Positions 21,518 to 32,497 of a stretch of 64,000 nt of DNA are shown here, one piece after another; position 1 is the first letter of the stretch, and every line of letters starts with the position of its first letter. The translations under genes and the position numbers were made by a program. Origin of the DNA: Purshia tridentata (lineage: Eukaryota > Streptophyta > Magnoliopsida > Rosales > Rosaceae); contig QANT01000760.1 in NCBI GenBank assembly GCA_003254885.1, positions 1-64,000 of the forward strand. The letters run 5' to 3'. The notes beneath the pieces are model-generated. The model searched no databases, was not told the DNA's origin, and saw nothing but the letters and a program-made list of their open reading frames with translations.

Positions 21518-23375
21518 TGCCAAAAGGCAAAGTGTGTGTAAGGAAATGACAACCCCACTAAGAAGAAGCAAAGCAATGGATGAGGTTGAAGAAACCAAGC
21601 TCTGCGGCGCGCTCAGATACAGAGAGTGTAAGCGGTGTAATGGGTTTGTGTTTGGTTTTGAAGTTGAAGATCAGAACTTTGGGTTTTGCCTCTAGCCTCT
21701 TCCTATAAAACGACGACGTCTATTGGAAACGGGGTTTTTCCCCTTCAACAGCTTGTTTTTTCTTTTCTTTTCTTTTTAAGGCCCCATTTGGAAACCCATT
21801 TTTTAATTTTAAAAATATAACCCTTCAACAGTTTAAGTACTGCTCGACATGATTCGAGTAATGCCTCGAAGACAGTTCGACTCCGAGTACTATTAGATAG
21901 AGGTTCGAGTAAAATATTCAAGAGTTATATTTTCAAATTTCTACAAATTGCTAAAAAATATTGTTATTTGTATACACACGATTGACCACTTTAAGTAGCA
22001 ACTGATACATAAATAACATGTAATTAATGAGTAAAACAAAGATTTTCTAGTGGTGCCGTTTGCAAAAATATCTAAACTGACCGGCCAAAAAAAAAAAATT
22101 TAAACTGAATATTTTTAACACTAAAATCGATCAAGCATTCATTAATTTGTTTCAAAAACAAAATTTTTGTATTTTGGTTCCGTAGACCCTAAAGTGAACC
22201 AAATTGACCGATATGCAATAGTGATGTTGGGAGTTAACCTTGCCATTACATCATATGTTTATGCAAGATGCAAGCTGAGTCTCCCAAATAGCTTGCCAAT
22301 TATTTTTCTTATGATTTCATTTCCTTAGGCCTTTGTAAGTGTTAAGTTCATAAGCTTTGCTTCTTTTAACTTGAAGCTATACCCAAATTTTGTTCATAGC
22401 TGTCTGAATTGTATGGCATTTGGAAAGCAATAGGCTTTTGATACACATGGGTGGCTCCCATAATACAGGTTAATTTAGATGTGATGAAACTAAAAGTAAA
22501 ATCAATCAAATTATATACATCTTACATTAAATGCATATTGGGGAAAACCTACAGAGAAAATTATATGTTGTAATTGAGAAACTACTTTGCATCACAGATT
22601 CAATAATAGATCAAGCAAAGGAACACAAATCTCCGGTCTTCAAGCACCCTGAACTTTTGTGATGCCAATTTCTTCTTTGCATCCAACAGTAAACCTGGTG
22701 CTGTCCATTCCCTTACCCTTTAAACACACAAGAATCTACCAAGTTTGTTCTTCCTTTCACCCAATGCTTTTTCTTTCTGCAATACCATGGAATCCCACAA
22801 TCAGATTTCTTGACTCACAAATCAATCTTTTCTGCATGAATTATTCAATGAAAATGCATTTGGAAGCTTGACGAAATTGGATTTTGACAGTTCATTCATT
22901 GTACCAACATTGTCCTTGTACACAAATTCATCAATGAAAAAAGAAGCGCCATGGATTTTGGACCACCTGGGTCCTAAAAGTAATCCTACCATTGTCCTAA
23001 AGAACCCTCTTTTCTACATTTGTAAAGACTCCCAAATCTCAGTCCGAAACTGATGCAATATACAAAAGGGAAACCAAATTTACAACCTATGGAAATCAAG
23101 AACACGTGATTAGCAAAGCAAGGCACAGATAATATTACAAATACATATATGCAACCTCAAGTAGTCTTTGTTTGTCAAGGAAATGGGTACAATTCAATGG
23201 ACCCAATTCTAGACGAGCCTATAGAACAAATTCAATGGACCAAATGAGAAACATTGCATGTGGGAACTTTAGCTACAAATAAGAGTTCTCTAACATCAAT
23301 TTCTGGGCTTAAAGAATGTTGAGCTGCTGACGTATTTTCAGGAGCACAAATTCAAAATAAATAAGACAACAAAAA
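21518..23375. other. Intergenic DNA between the PPR and small membrane-protein genes
   Basis: It holds the PPR 5' region (21518-21720, on the minus strand) and the 3' UTR of the small gene ending at 23376. Around 21815-21950 a loose inverted repeat (AAAATATAACCCTT ... AAGAGTTATATTTT) may be a degraded MITE. No gene is seen. Confidence 0.4.
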
Positions 23376-23770
23376 TTACCATTTTGAAGCTGAATTGCGG
23401 GCTTCGATGGAGCTGTAAATTTTAGAAAAGCGACCACGAGTTGGGGGTTTCGGCTGGACGGGCTTCTTTCGCAACCCAAAAATCTCTTGCACCAGAGGAA
23501 CATGAACCAGAACCAGCTTCCATGCCAAAAACCAACCTAAAAACCCAGGTTCAGAGCTCGATCATATTCATAGACACGAATTTTCACTAACCCAGATCGT
23601 CAGTTCACGTTTAATTACAGCAGAATTCGAAAAAGAGAAATCAAATAAATAGCGAGGGAGTTAGAGGAATGGAGTGAGTTACCCGCAAAAATGAACAAGA
23701 GGACGACTGCGATTGCGAAAAGAGGACGTAGAAGGAGAAGGGTGAGGTAGTCCAAGTAAGACAGAGACAT
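23376..23770 (-). CDS. Small conserved membrane protein, unknown function
   Basis: There are two coding exons on the minus strand, 23683-23770 and 23376-23536. They are joined by a good GT-AG intron (GCGG|GTAACT ... TTTTTAG|GTTGG) in phase 1, giving 82 aa. One long hydrophobic segment covers about residues 8-40 (YLTLLLLRPLFAIAVVLLFI, then GWFLAWKLVLV). A basic tail follows, containing VPLVQEIFGLRKKPVQPKP and RGRFSKIYSSIE. The tail pattern resembles a plant-wide family of tiny membrane proteins that I recognise but cannot name. The frame extends upstream without a stop, but the first ATG is 23770. The clean splice and in-frame total support a real gene although each exon alone is short. Confidence 0.72.
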
Positions 23771-23809
23771 TGAGGAAGACGAAGACGATGACGATGGTTC
23801 AGCTTCCAA

Positions 23810-25095
23810 TGGTTTTGGGTTCAGTATATACCGAGTTTGACTTAAGTTAACGTATGATTCGGCCTGAGCTTGAAGAAAAGCAAAGGGGCTAGGCCTGTTG
23901 GAGATCAGGCCCAGTCCATCATGATCCAGTATGAGTTATGGACACTCAAAAATTTTCTTTACACATTCATCTTGGTTTCATATTTTTCCAAACTCATTTA
24001 TTTCACAACAAATAAATTATTTATATGTGTAATGAACATCATATTAGAGTTAAATTGAAACACAAATTTGGAATCGCTAATATTATTGTAAAAGTGATAT
24101 CTTACATCGGAGAAGTAAAACAATATTTAGAGGTGTATAAACTTTTATATAATATAAAGAGAAATGTTATCCCTTTTTTAATTTTTTTTAATTATTATTT
24201 TAATTTTATATTGTAAATTAATGATCGGAGTACAGAAATTTGCAAGGGCTTTTATTTCGGTTCCATCTACCTTGACGGTTATTAAGGATGGAGTTTGGTG
24301 AACTTGTTAGATCATATGATAGATGATACAATCAAACAAACATAAATGCATCCACCAACTTCTAGCTGCAAGCAATGCGGCTACGTGAGGGTCCACAACA
24401 TAAAGCCATAAATCACTGGGACTGTTGGATCCCTACCCCTATAGACAACGCCCGGTCTTACTCGTCATTCTTTTTTCCATCTTTAAACACCAAATCTTCC
24501 CGCGTCTCAGTACAACAACCGGGGCCCACTTGAATGCCGTGGACCAATTAGTGAGCACCAACCTAAGTCTCCCAAATACCCCTCACTGAACCTAGTCGTC
24601 ATTCAGTCCAGGTGGGCCAACTTCCAACATTCCCGTACAAGTTCACCACGTGTTCATACCGGAAGACAACCAAACGCTACCGGTTACTCCCGGTTGCCAG
24701 TTAACCCCAGCCCATACGGTACGACCGTTTGACCCTCGACTAATCGTTTATGTGATTACAGCCAGGTTCATCCTCCCTAACTCCCTCTTTTAACTACCGT
24801 TCGCTGCAAACAAATCACACGCACTTCATTTTTCTCTCGCACTCGAACTCGCTGGTAATTTTGGCGGTTTTAGGATTCGTGCATGGAAACCTCTGCTTCT
24901 TCTTCAGGACAATCATCGGCTCGTTGCTATCACTGTAGCTTCTTCAGACGTTGTTGTCGCTGCCTTTATTGTCGCTGCTTTTGTTGTTTCTTACACAATT
25001 GATCCACAGCCTCAGCACTGATAAAAATTTCTAATTTTGTTTCTAATATTGCAAAATTTGACATTTTTGGAGAAGCTTTTGCCTTTTGCGTGCTT
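23810..25095 (+). other. Intergenic region and SHMT promoter/leader
   Basis: Two divergent genes share this 1.3 kb. No other gene is seen except a short upstream ORF at 24883-25002. The SHMT-proximal part (24400-24800) is less AT-rich and CAC/ACC-rich, as expected for a promoter. Confidence 0.45.
24883..25002 (+). CDS. Upstream ORF in the SHMT leader, cysteine-rich
   Basis: ATG 24883 opens a 39-codon frame ending at TGA 25000-25002, 93 bases before the SHMT start. The encoded peptide starts METSASSSGQSS and its second half is dominated by Cys and Arg (RCCRCLYCRCFCC). The repeated TGTCGCTGC-like units that encode it look like slippage. If in the mature leader it would reduce SHMT translation. 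No protein homology is claimed. Confidence 0.3.
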   Translation: METSASSSGQSSARCYHCSFFRRCCRCLYCRCFCCFLHN

Positions 25096-26373
25096 ATGGA
25101 TTTCTCGGAGGCTCAGCCGGGTCTCTTTCTTGGGTTTAACTCGCATCACAGTTCAAGTTCGTCGAATTCGATCCAGTCTGTTCCGCTACAATTGCTCGAA
25201 TTAAAGGAAGAGAAATTTAGGGTCGAAAGTGGAGATGATCACGAGGAGGATGATGATAAATTCAACCTTTTAGGGCACTCAATTTGCCCCAAAAGGCCGA
25301 GGGACGGGTCCGTGTCCGGGTCCTCATCTCTGTCTTCATACCCTTCCAAGTGCTTTGCGGTCGAATCAGGGCTCGAGGCGAGGCGGGTGGCGGTTCGGTC
25401 TTGGGGGAACCAACCCCTCTCGGTTGCGGACCCGGAGATACATGAAATTATGGAGAAGGAGAGGCATAGGCAGTTCAAAGGCATCGAATTGATTGCTTCC
25501 GAGAACTTTGTGTGCAGGGCTGTGATGGAAGCTCTGGGCAGCCACTTGACCAACAAGTACTCCGAGGGAATGCCGGGAGGGAGATACTATACCGGCAATC
25601 AGCATATTGATCAGATTGAGTTGCTCTGTTGCGACCGCGCATTGGCCGCTTTCAATCTCGATCCCGAGAAATGGGGTGTTAATGTTCAACCTTACTCTTG
25701 TACTTCTGCGAATTTCGCAGTCTACACCGGCCTTTTGCTCCCAAATGATCGCATTATGGGGTTGGACTCGCCGTCTGGAGGGCATTTGAGTCATGGGTAT
25801 TATACTCCTAGTGGGAAGAAGGTGTCGGCTGCATCGATATTCTTTGAGAGTCTTCCTTATAAGGTGAACCCCCAAACGGGGTACATTGATTACGATAAGC
25901 TTGAGGAGAAGGCGGTTGATTATCGTCCCAAGATACTCATTTGCGGTGGGAGTTCGTATCCCCGGGAGTGGGATTATGCCAGGTTTAGGCATATTGCGGA
26001 TAAATGCGGAGCTGTGTTGATGTGTGACATGGCTCATATCAGCGGTCTTGCGGCAGCGAAGGTTTGAATGTTGATATCCTAGTTTTATTTTATTTATAAA
26101 TTATACTATTGAATCTTGATGCGGATGATAATAAGTAAATTGCTGAATTTGTTACCCATTTCTGTACATGTGTGATGCTGTTATTATTGCTTGAGATCAT
26201 ATTTGTGAATTGTGACGAAGATGTAGACCAGTTGTTGTAGTAGAGTAGAGCAGTTTCAGAGTCCTCTGGCCTATTTGACAATATAACAGACCTTACATTG
26301 TTTTAATGCTCAGAAATTAGTTTGCAAAAATTTCACCTGAATCACAGTGATCGAACCATTTTTCATTCTTAGC

Positions 26374-26419
<46 letters not shown>

Positions 26420-29281
26420 AAATTGATTAATCCATTAAGTATATATCTCAGCAGTTTATTTCGACATGACACTATAATAACATGCAAATGGGTGTTAGAG
26501 TGGCTTTTTGCTAGTCAAATGGTCTTTAGGTTGATTTTCTAGTATATTGGACAACTGCTGTTAAATTTCAGTCTTTTTTGAGGAAGTATAAATCAAGTAA
26601 GCTGCACTGTCAGAGGGTGCTCGCCTTTCGAATAGATTTGAATGTAAAAAAGCTTTTCCCCTGTACGATGAATTATGACACTGTGGAGATAGGTGCAAAT
26701 TGTTGTAGTCTACTTGTGCCTTTTTAATGTCTAAGTTTGTATTTGTGCTTTCTTCATCTTGATGTATTTTATATATGATAACTTTTCTTTATTCAAGTAC
26801 TTATAGTAAGCTTTGGCTTTGTTTTCCTTTGGACTTAAATGTGAGAGTGATCCTGTGTTATTAAATATTTACATTTCATTAATGTTCTAGGATTATGATC
26901 TGATTTATTAGGAATGTACAATGATTTTTTATTATTTGAATCTCTTGAGAGAACTACATCCTTAATGGTGTTTGTGAAACTCATTTCTTTAATATATACT
27001 AGCCTCACAGTATTGATTTGTAGTACTTTTTGGAATGAATCATCTTTCACTATTGTCTTGTCTTCTTGCATGGCTTATCTGTTTGTTGCCTAATAAACAT
27101 AGAATAATGATTTTTGGCTATCTGAAACTTCATGTAATTTTGTACAGCTGACTTGTCTTCATTCTATGAGCTTTTCAACATTCCAGTATTCCACCATTTG
27201 TATGGTGTTGAATTATAATTAGTCAATAGTCATAATAAAATTTACTGATTTACTATATTTTTAGCTCCTGAAAGTTGATTGAGCCCAAAAAACTGCATTG
27301 TTTTTGTGCTTTTATTGCGTCTATGCCCAGATGCAAAAGGAAATAAAATGCCTGTTCGTGCCTGATAAAGAGATGGACATCATAGCTATATATTAAGCCA
27401 GTGGGCTGATATTCATTGAAAAAGAAATATCTGCAATATATTTTCTTACTTACTGGCTATTTTTTATTACAGGAATGTGCAAGTCCATTTGATTATTGTG
27501 ATATTATTACCTCAACAACGCACAAAAGTCTCCGGGGTCCTAGGGGTGGTATTATATTTTACAGGAAAGGCACAAAATTAAGGAAGCAAGGCATGCTTCA
27601 TACTAATGGAGATGGTAGTAACCAATATGATTTCGAGGAAAAGATAAACTTTGCTGTTTTTCCTTCGCTGCAAGGTGGTCCTCACAATAACCATATTGCT
27701 GCTCTCGCCATAGCATTGAAACAAGTAGCTACTCCAGAATATAAAGCATACATGCAACAGGTGATGAAAAATGCACAGGCCTTAGCGAATGCTTTGTTAA
27801 GAAGAAAATGCAGATTGGTTACTGGGGGTACTGACAATCACTTGTTGCTTTGGGATCTAACTGCTCTTGGTTTAACAGGTATTATAATGTTAATTAGCCT
27901 AATTTCAAGGAACTGGATTATAAAGTTTACATCCACATGTAGACCAAATGTTACCTGTTGAGTTTCAGTATGATTTTGGTCCGTTATCTGTTGAATTTAT
28001 AATGAGGTAACATTCTCATTTACACCAATATATTTTGCATTACATGATAGCTTCATAAGCCAAACAGAAACTGATTAGCTTTAAGAACAATAAAAATACG
28101 TCTCTGTAAATGTTAATAGTAAATTTTGGTCATTAGTAATGTTAGACCCAAAAAAAAAAAAAAAATCTACAGAGCTGTCCAGGAAGCACCACCCTGGCAG
28201 CTCAGGGTGGTCAAGGCTTCTATAAAACTAGTGGATAGTCAATCAAACACTGCTTTAAGCAATTGTGCTCTGGGATTCTTGACAATACTTTTCATTATTT
28301 TTAAGTTGTGGGGACATATTGGTTTTTCTCTCTACAAATATTAGAAGTGATGGCTTTAGAAGGAGCAAAGGTTAAAAATAATATATTCTTACCTTTGGAT
28401 GATAGTTGGAGGTCTTATGCATCTCAATTCCTATTTTGTAGGTATTTGCATACACTTGCATGTATCCAAGTGTTATATTCTCTTTCTTTTCTTTTCTCTT
28501 CCTTTAATGTCCCATCTCATATACTTTGTGTCTAATTTTGCACTTCACTATCTAATTCTTGTTCTTTCCCATTTCCTATTTGCAATAACAATGATATAGG
28601 GAAGAACTACGAAAAGGTCTGCGAGATGTGTCACATCACTCTCAATAAAAGTGCTATATTTGGTGATAATGGTGCTTTTTCTCCTGGGGGAGTGAGAATT
28701 GGTGAGTGGTAGTCTTTATCATTTGAACTTGATCTTTGATATGCTGAAAGATTTAGACTAGGTTATTTTGCCTGCTTAAATTCTATCAACATGTGATGTT
28801 CAAACAATCTTCCAGTTTTCTTATTTATAAATATTATTTGGTTAAAAATCGCCTTTTGTTTTCTTTTTGTATTTTTGGCATGTAGTGGATCAAACGAACT
28901 GCTTGCCTTGTGGTGCATTGCTGAAGTAATTTGTTTTTAAAAAATTTATGGTGGAATAATTTCTTATGTCAACTTGCCCAACTGCTTCTCAAAATTTGTT
29001 TTGTTTTAAAGGTCATCTTATTTGGTATGGATATTAAGTTCTTGTTCGTTTTTGCAGGTACCCCAGCTATGACATCAAGAGGTTGCATGGAGGCTGATTT
29101 TGAGACAATTGCTGACTTTCTTCTCAGGGCAGCTCAGATTACTGTTGCTATTCAGAGGGAATATGGGAAATTTCAGAAAGATTTTCTCAAAGGTCTCCAG
29201 AACAATAAAGATATCATTGAGCTCAGAAATCGGGTTGAGGCATTTGCATCCCAGTTTGCAATGCCAGGATATGATGCTTGA
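25096..29281 (+). CDS. SHM6: Serine hydroxymethyltransferase, extended SHM6/7 type
   Basis: The exons are 25096-26061, 27473-27878, 28600-28701 and 29058-29281, giving 565 aa. The enzyme interconverts serine and glycine while charging tetrahydrofolate with a one-carbon unit, using pyridoxal phosphate. A plant-specific N-terminal extension of about 110 residues ([20 protein letters not shown], acidic stretch DDHEEDDDK) precedes the core. The core starts [31 protein letters not shown] and [15 protein letters not shown] are substrate-site signatures. [13 protein letters not shown] holds the PLP-binding lysine (Lys340). APGG-type residues occur as [16 protein letters not shown]. The extension and size match SHM6/SHM7, whose location (nucleus or cytosol) is less settled than for SHM1-5. 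ATG 25096 is chosen because the two upstream codons are not ATG. Confidence 0.93.
26376..26418. repeat. Poly(A) tract of 43 bases in SHMT intron 1
   Basis: This is an uninterrupted run of A. It has no target duplication or attached retro-copy that I can see, so it is a plain homopolymer, likely length-variable. Confidence 0.9.
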
Positions 29282-30501
29282 ACATGTGACATCTTTCATG
29301 CATCTGCAGCATATTATCTCGCTTCTGCGGCTTGCCCCTGCTGTTTTGGTAACCATACAATTTTTTTTCCTGTGCTCTGTTCTCCAATTAATCTCTTGTA
29401 AATTACAAAGGAATAGCAAATTTGTTTCCCAATTTTCACATGTAGTCGTTGTCAGATCCCCCCTTGTGATTTTGTATAAATTATAGAAGGCAAATATTCC
29501 ACTTCTTTGTCAAAGTGTAACCAAACTTATTGAGTTTGGTTGGGTCTGTAGCCATAACATTCCACTTGGATTCTAGATAAAGGAGATGTAATTATGTAAC
29601 TGTTTCAAACAGAGAGCCACATCTGTTTTTTCCCACCTGTCATGCAGATTTGGTTTCATTGTGTTTGTTGGTTGTCAATTCCACTCTGGGACACTGCTTT
29701 TTGTTCTGTTTTCAATCGAGTTGGCATTGCTCCTTTTAGTTATTGCAGCAGTTAAATGTATTATATTGCTTCTTCTTTTTTGTGTTTTCTTCTTTTGAAG
29801 GATCATAATTTTAATTCCCAGAGCCTTTGTTTTTGTTTGGTGGTGTGATTATGAATATGAGCCGCGGTTGCTGCTTTAAGGATGATAATGTTTTGTTGGG
29901 TCAAAGAGAGACTGAGAGCTGAGAGCACTGCCAAAAGAAGTTGTTTTCGGCAGTGCTTTGCTTGCTCGCCCGCTTGCCTTTTGTTTTTCTAATGCTTATT
30001 GTATTTTATCATATTAGTGTTTTCTTTTAGTTTTTGGCTGTCACCAATATTTTATTGATTTGCTTATGTTGGACGCTGCTATGGATCCCTTCAAGGGAGG
30101 CAAGGCATGAATTTCCGGCAAGGGACAAAAAGCATGAGATACGGTTAAGAAGTAAGAAAGGGACCCAAAATTTTCTGCTTTATTTTATTTATTTTTTTCC
30201 AAAGCCCCAAATACCAAATCCAAAACCCAAAGAAGAGAGAAGAAGAAGAAGCATTTTTGACAGAAGAAAATCATGAGAGAGAGAGATGGAATGAGAAGCT
30301 TTCATGATCAAGTCCATTGCTTTCAAAGTGAACCGAATCAGACAAAAGCTTCTTAAGATCAAAAGAAGGTGCTTTTGACATAAAAGCAGCCCAGGAATCT
30401 CACGGTGCCTTCCCTACATACAGACTACTGTCCTAAGCCCCCCTTTTTCATCATTCTTTCACAGCAAGAATGATTACTTTTTTTACTATAACAACTAAAC
30501 C

Positions 30502-30537
<36 letters not shown>

Positions 30538-31345
30538 CAACAAGAGGGAAATCTTTTCAAAAGAAAAATAATATTCTTAACAAAAAATAAAAACCATATA
30601 TTAAACAAATAATAATTGAAGTTCACTTTTGAACTCTTAACAATAACTAAATAGGCCTAAACAGTTGTAACATCAAATAAATTCACTTTGTACAAATAAA
30701 ACACGTCTTAATTTCTTTCGCGTTTTTGGCACCAAGCACAACTTGTTATCATATTTTTATAGGTGGACTAGTCGATTATGAGCTTTTTTATTTTGAACTT
30801 TAAAAAAAAATCCTATAACAAATTAGAATAAATGGCTTTTTTCCAATTAAATATATGGGGAGATTTGATTGTGCTCCTAAGTTAGTAACAAGAAGCTTCC
30901 ATTCCATTCCCTTTTCCTCACCTGCCCAACCCTTTTTAACTTTTACTTTTTCTTCTTCTTTTCGTGTTTTTTTATTCACGGGGGTTGGTGTTCAGTATTA
31001 GAACTTAGAACTTGGTAGAACTTGCACCACATGCTTGAAAACTAGTCCTAAATTTGGATTTCACATTAGGCCTTCTCAGACCCAGAATTGCATTTCCTTT
31101 TAACTGGTTTCTGGTTTAAAAATAAATACAAGATATTACTAAGTAGTAGACTAGTAGTAGTAACTAACTATTAGGAGACAAAGGAGAAGATCTCACAAAG
31201 AAAAGTGAAAAAAAAAGAAAAAATACAAACAGAAGTAAAAAGAAGAAGGGTTTAAAAGGGTACAACAAAAGCCCAACAACTATTACCTCCCCTACTCTGT
31301 AAATATTAATTTTTTTTGTTTTTCAACAAGTTTCTATTAATCTCT
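29282..31345. other. Intergenic DNA between SHMT and the BPS1-like gene
   Basis: SHMT 3' UTR covers perhaps the first 400 bases. At 30500-30538 there is a C-run followed by (CT)n. Around 30034-30165 an open frame begins hydrophobic (LAVTNILLICLCWTLLWIPS) but starts with TTG after a stop, so it is not called. The two genes converge here. Confidence 0.45.
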
Positions 31346-32403
31346 CTACCTATGACTGCAAAAGTCCAAAAGCTTCTTCCTCCCCTCAACAATTTCATCA
31401 AAGAAATCATCAAGTTGGCTGGCAATATTCTCAGCACCAGATCTCAAGACCCCAAAGCAGGCTCTCAAGTTGTCCACTCTCTCTCTAACTCCACCCTCAC
31501 CTTCCCAATCCACTACTCCTCCTCCTCCTCCTCCTCCTCCTCTCCTCTCCAGCTCCCCCCTCAGCTCCTCCATGGCCGTCTTCGACCTCCTGAACTCGTA
31601 CAGCAAAATCCCAGGCCTCTCGCTGATCTGGCTGATCTCCCCCGCCACCCTCTGCTGCAATCTCGCCGTTGATATCATGAACGATGATCCGAAAATCAAA
31701 CACCCTTCATACCCTCCTCTGCAGAAGTTTGACTCCGGCCAGCAGAACACCAGTCCGTACAGCAAGATCATCAGTAGCAGCGAGCTCACGTTTCTCATTG
31801 CGTAGAGGACGCCCCTGAACCCATTGAACCCATTCAGCTTTGATTCGATCGACACCCTTTCGTCGAAACGCAGCGAAAGTGGTTGGATTCTCGTCTCCAT
31901 CAGCGCTCTGTTCTCCTCCTCCAATCCAAACGCCTCTCGCCGACACCCCGAAATCGCGCGGACCACCTGTTCGATGAATTGCATAAGACAAAGGCCATGT
32001 ATGATTGAAAGTGATGACAATATTGTGATGATGAACAAGAACCAACCTGGCGGGAGAGCTGAGGGTTGAGATGGCGATGCGAGTCGAGCGTGGAGGTGAT
32101 GTTGAAGCCGGAGGTGTAGTAATTGTCCATGGCGGAGATGGCGGACTTGAGGACATGGCAGGCTTCCCAAAGCTTGGAGCTCTCGTCCATGTACTCGTCG
32201 AGCCACTTGTCCCCAACAGGCAAATGGAGCTTCTGGACGAGAAGGGTCAGCTGGGAATGGAAGGATCGGAGAAGGGAGAGAGCCCTTTGGAGGAATTGGA
32301 TTGACATGAAGTTGTTGGAGAGGTAGACCCTCTCGAGATCGTCGATCCCGCGAGTCAGGAATGAGTAGAAGCCATTGACAGAGTTGGTGGAGGAAGGATC
32401 CAT
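31346..32403 (-). CDS. BYPASS1-like (BPS1/ROH1 family) protein
   Basis: The exons on the minus strand are 32047-32403 and 31346-31966, phase 0, giving 325 aa. BPS1 proteins are plant-specific; loss of Arabidopsis BPS1 causes a root-derived mobile growth-arrest signal, but the biochemistry is unknown. Motifs include [20 protein letters not shown] near the N-terminus, [37 protein letters not shown], and [19 protein letters not shown] with [20 protein letters not shown] at the exon-2 start. A hydrophobic segment follows at about 180-200 ([17 protein letters not shown]). A Gly run in the C-terminal third ([12 protein letters not shown]) comes from a trinucleotide repeat. The protein ends in a coiled-coil-like region. 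A TATA box is visible about 85 bases upstream. Confidence 0.9.
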
Positions 32404-32485
32404 TGAACTTTTTTTTTTTTTCTTCAGTGTTGGGGTGAGAAGAGAACAAGAAGGGGTTGGAGGGTAGTGAGTGAGTGGGAGAAAG

Positions 32486-32497
32486 GTTATATATAAA
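32486..32497 (-). promoter_or_regulatory. TATA box of the BPS1-like gene
   Basis: On the minus strand CTTTATATATAACC lies 84-95 bases before the ATG at 32403, a good TATA position for a short leader. Confidence 0.5.

Noticed and set aside
21518-21598. N-terminal extension of the PPR frame (27 hydrophobic codons)
   Set aside because: It opens with TTG; the first ATG is at 21517.
26376-26418. Poly(A) tract as the tail of a retro-inserted gene
   Set aside because: No spliced gene copy upstream and no flanking target duplication can be seen.
30034-30276. Open frame with a signal-peptide-like start (LLICLCWTLLW) and basic tail
   Set aside because: There is no ATG, an in-frame stop comes just before, and the second half is low-complexity Pro/Lys/Arg.
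31346-32449. Single 367-codon minus-strand frame read straight through
   Set aside because: The first half is out of frame with the BPS1-like protein. Splicing 32047 to 31966 gives the family sequence in both halves, so the unspliced reading is an artefact.
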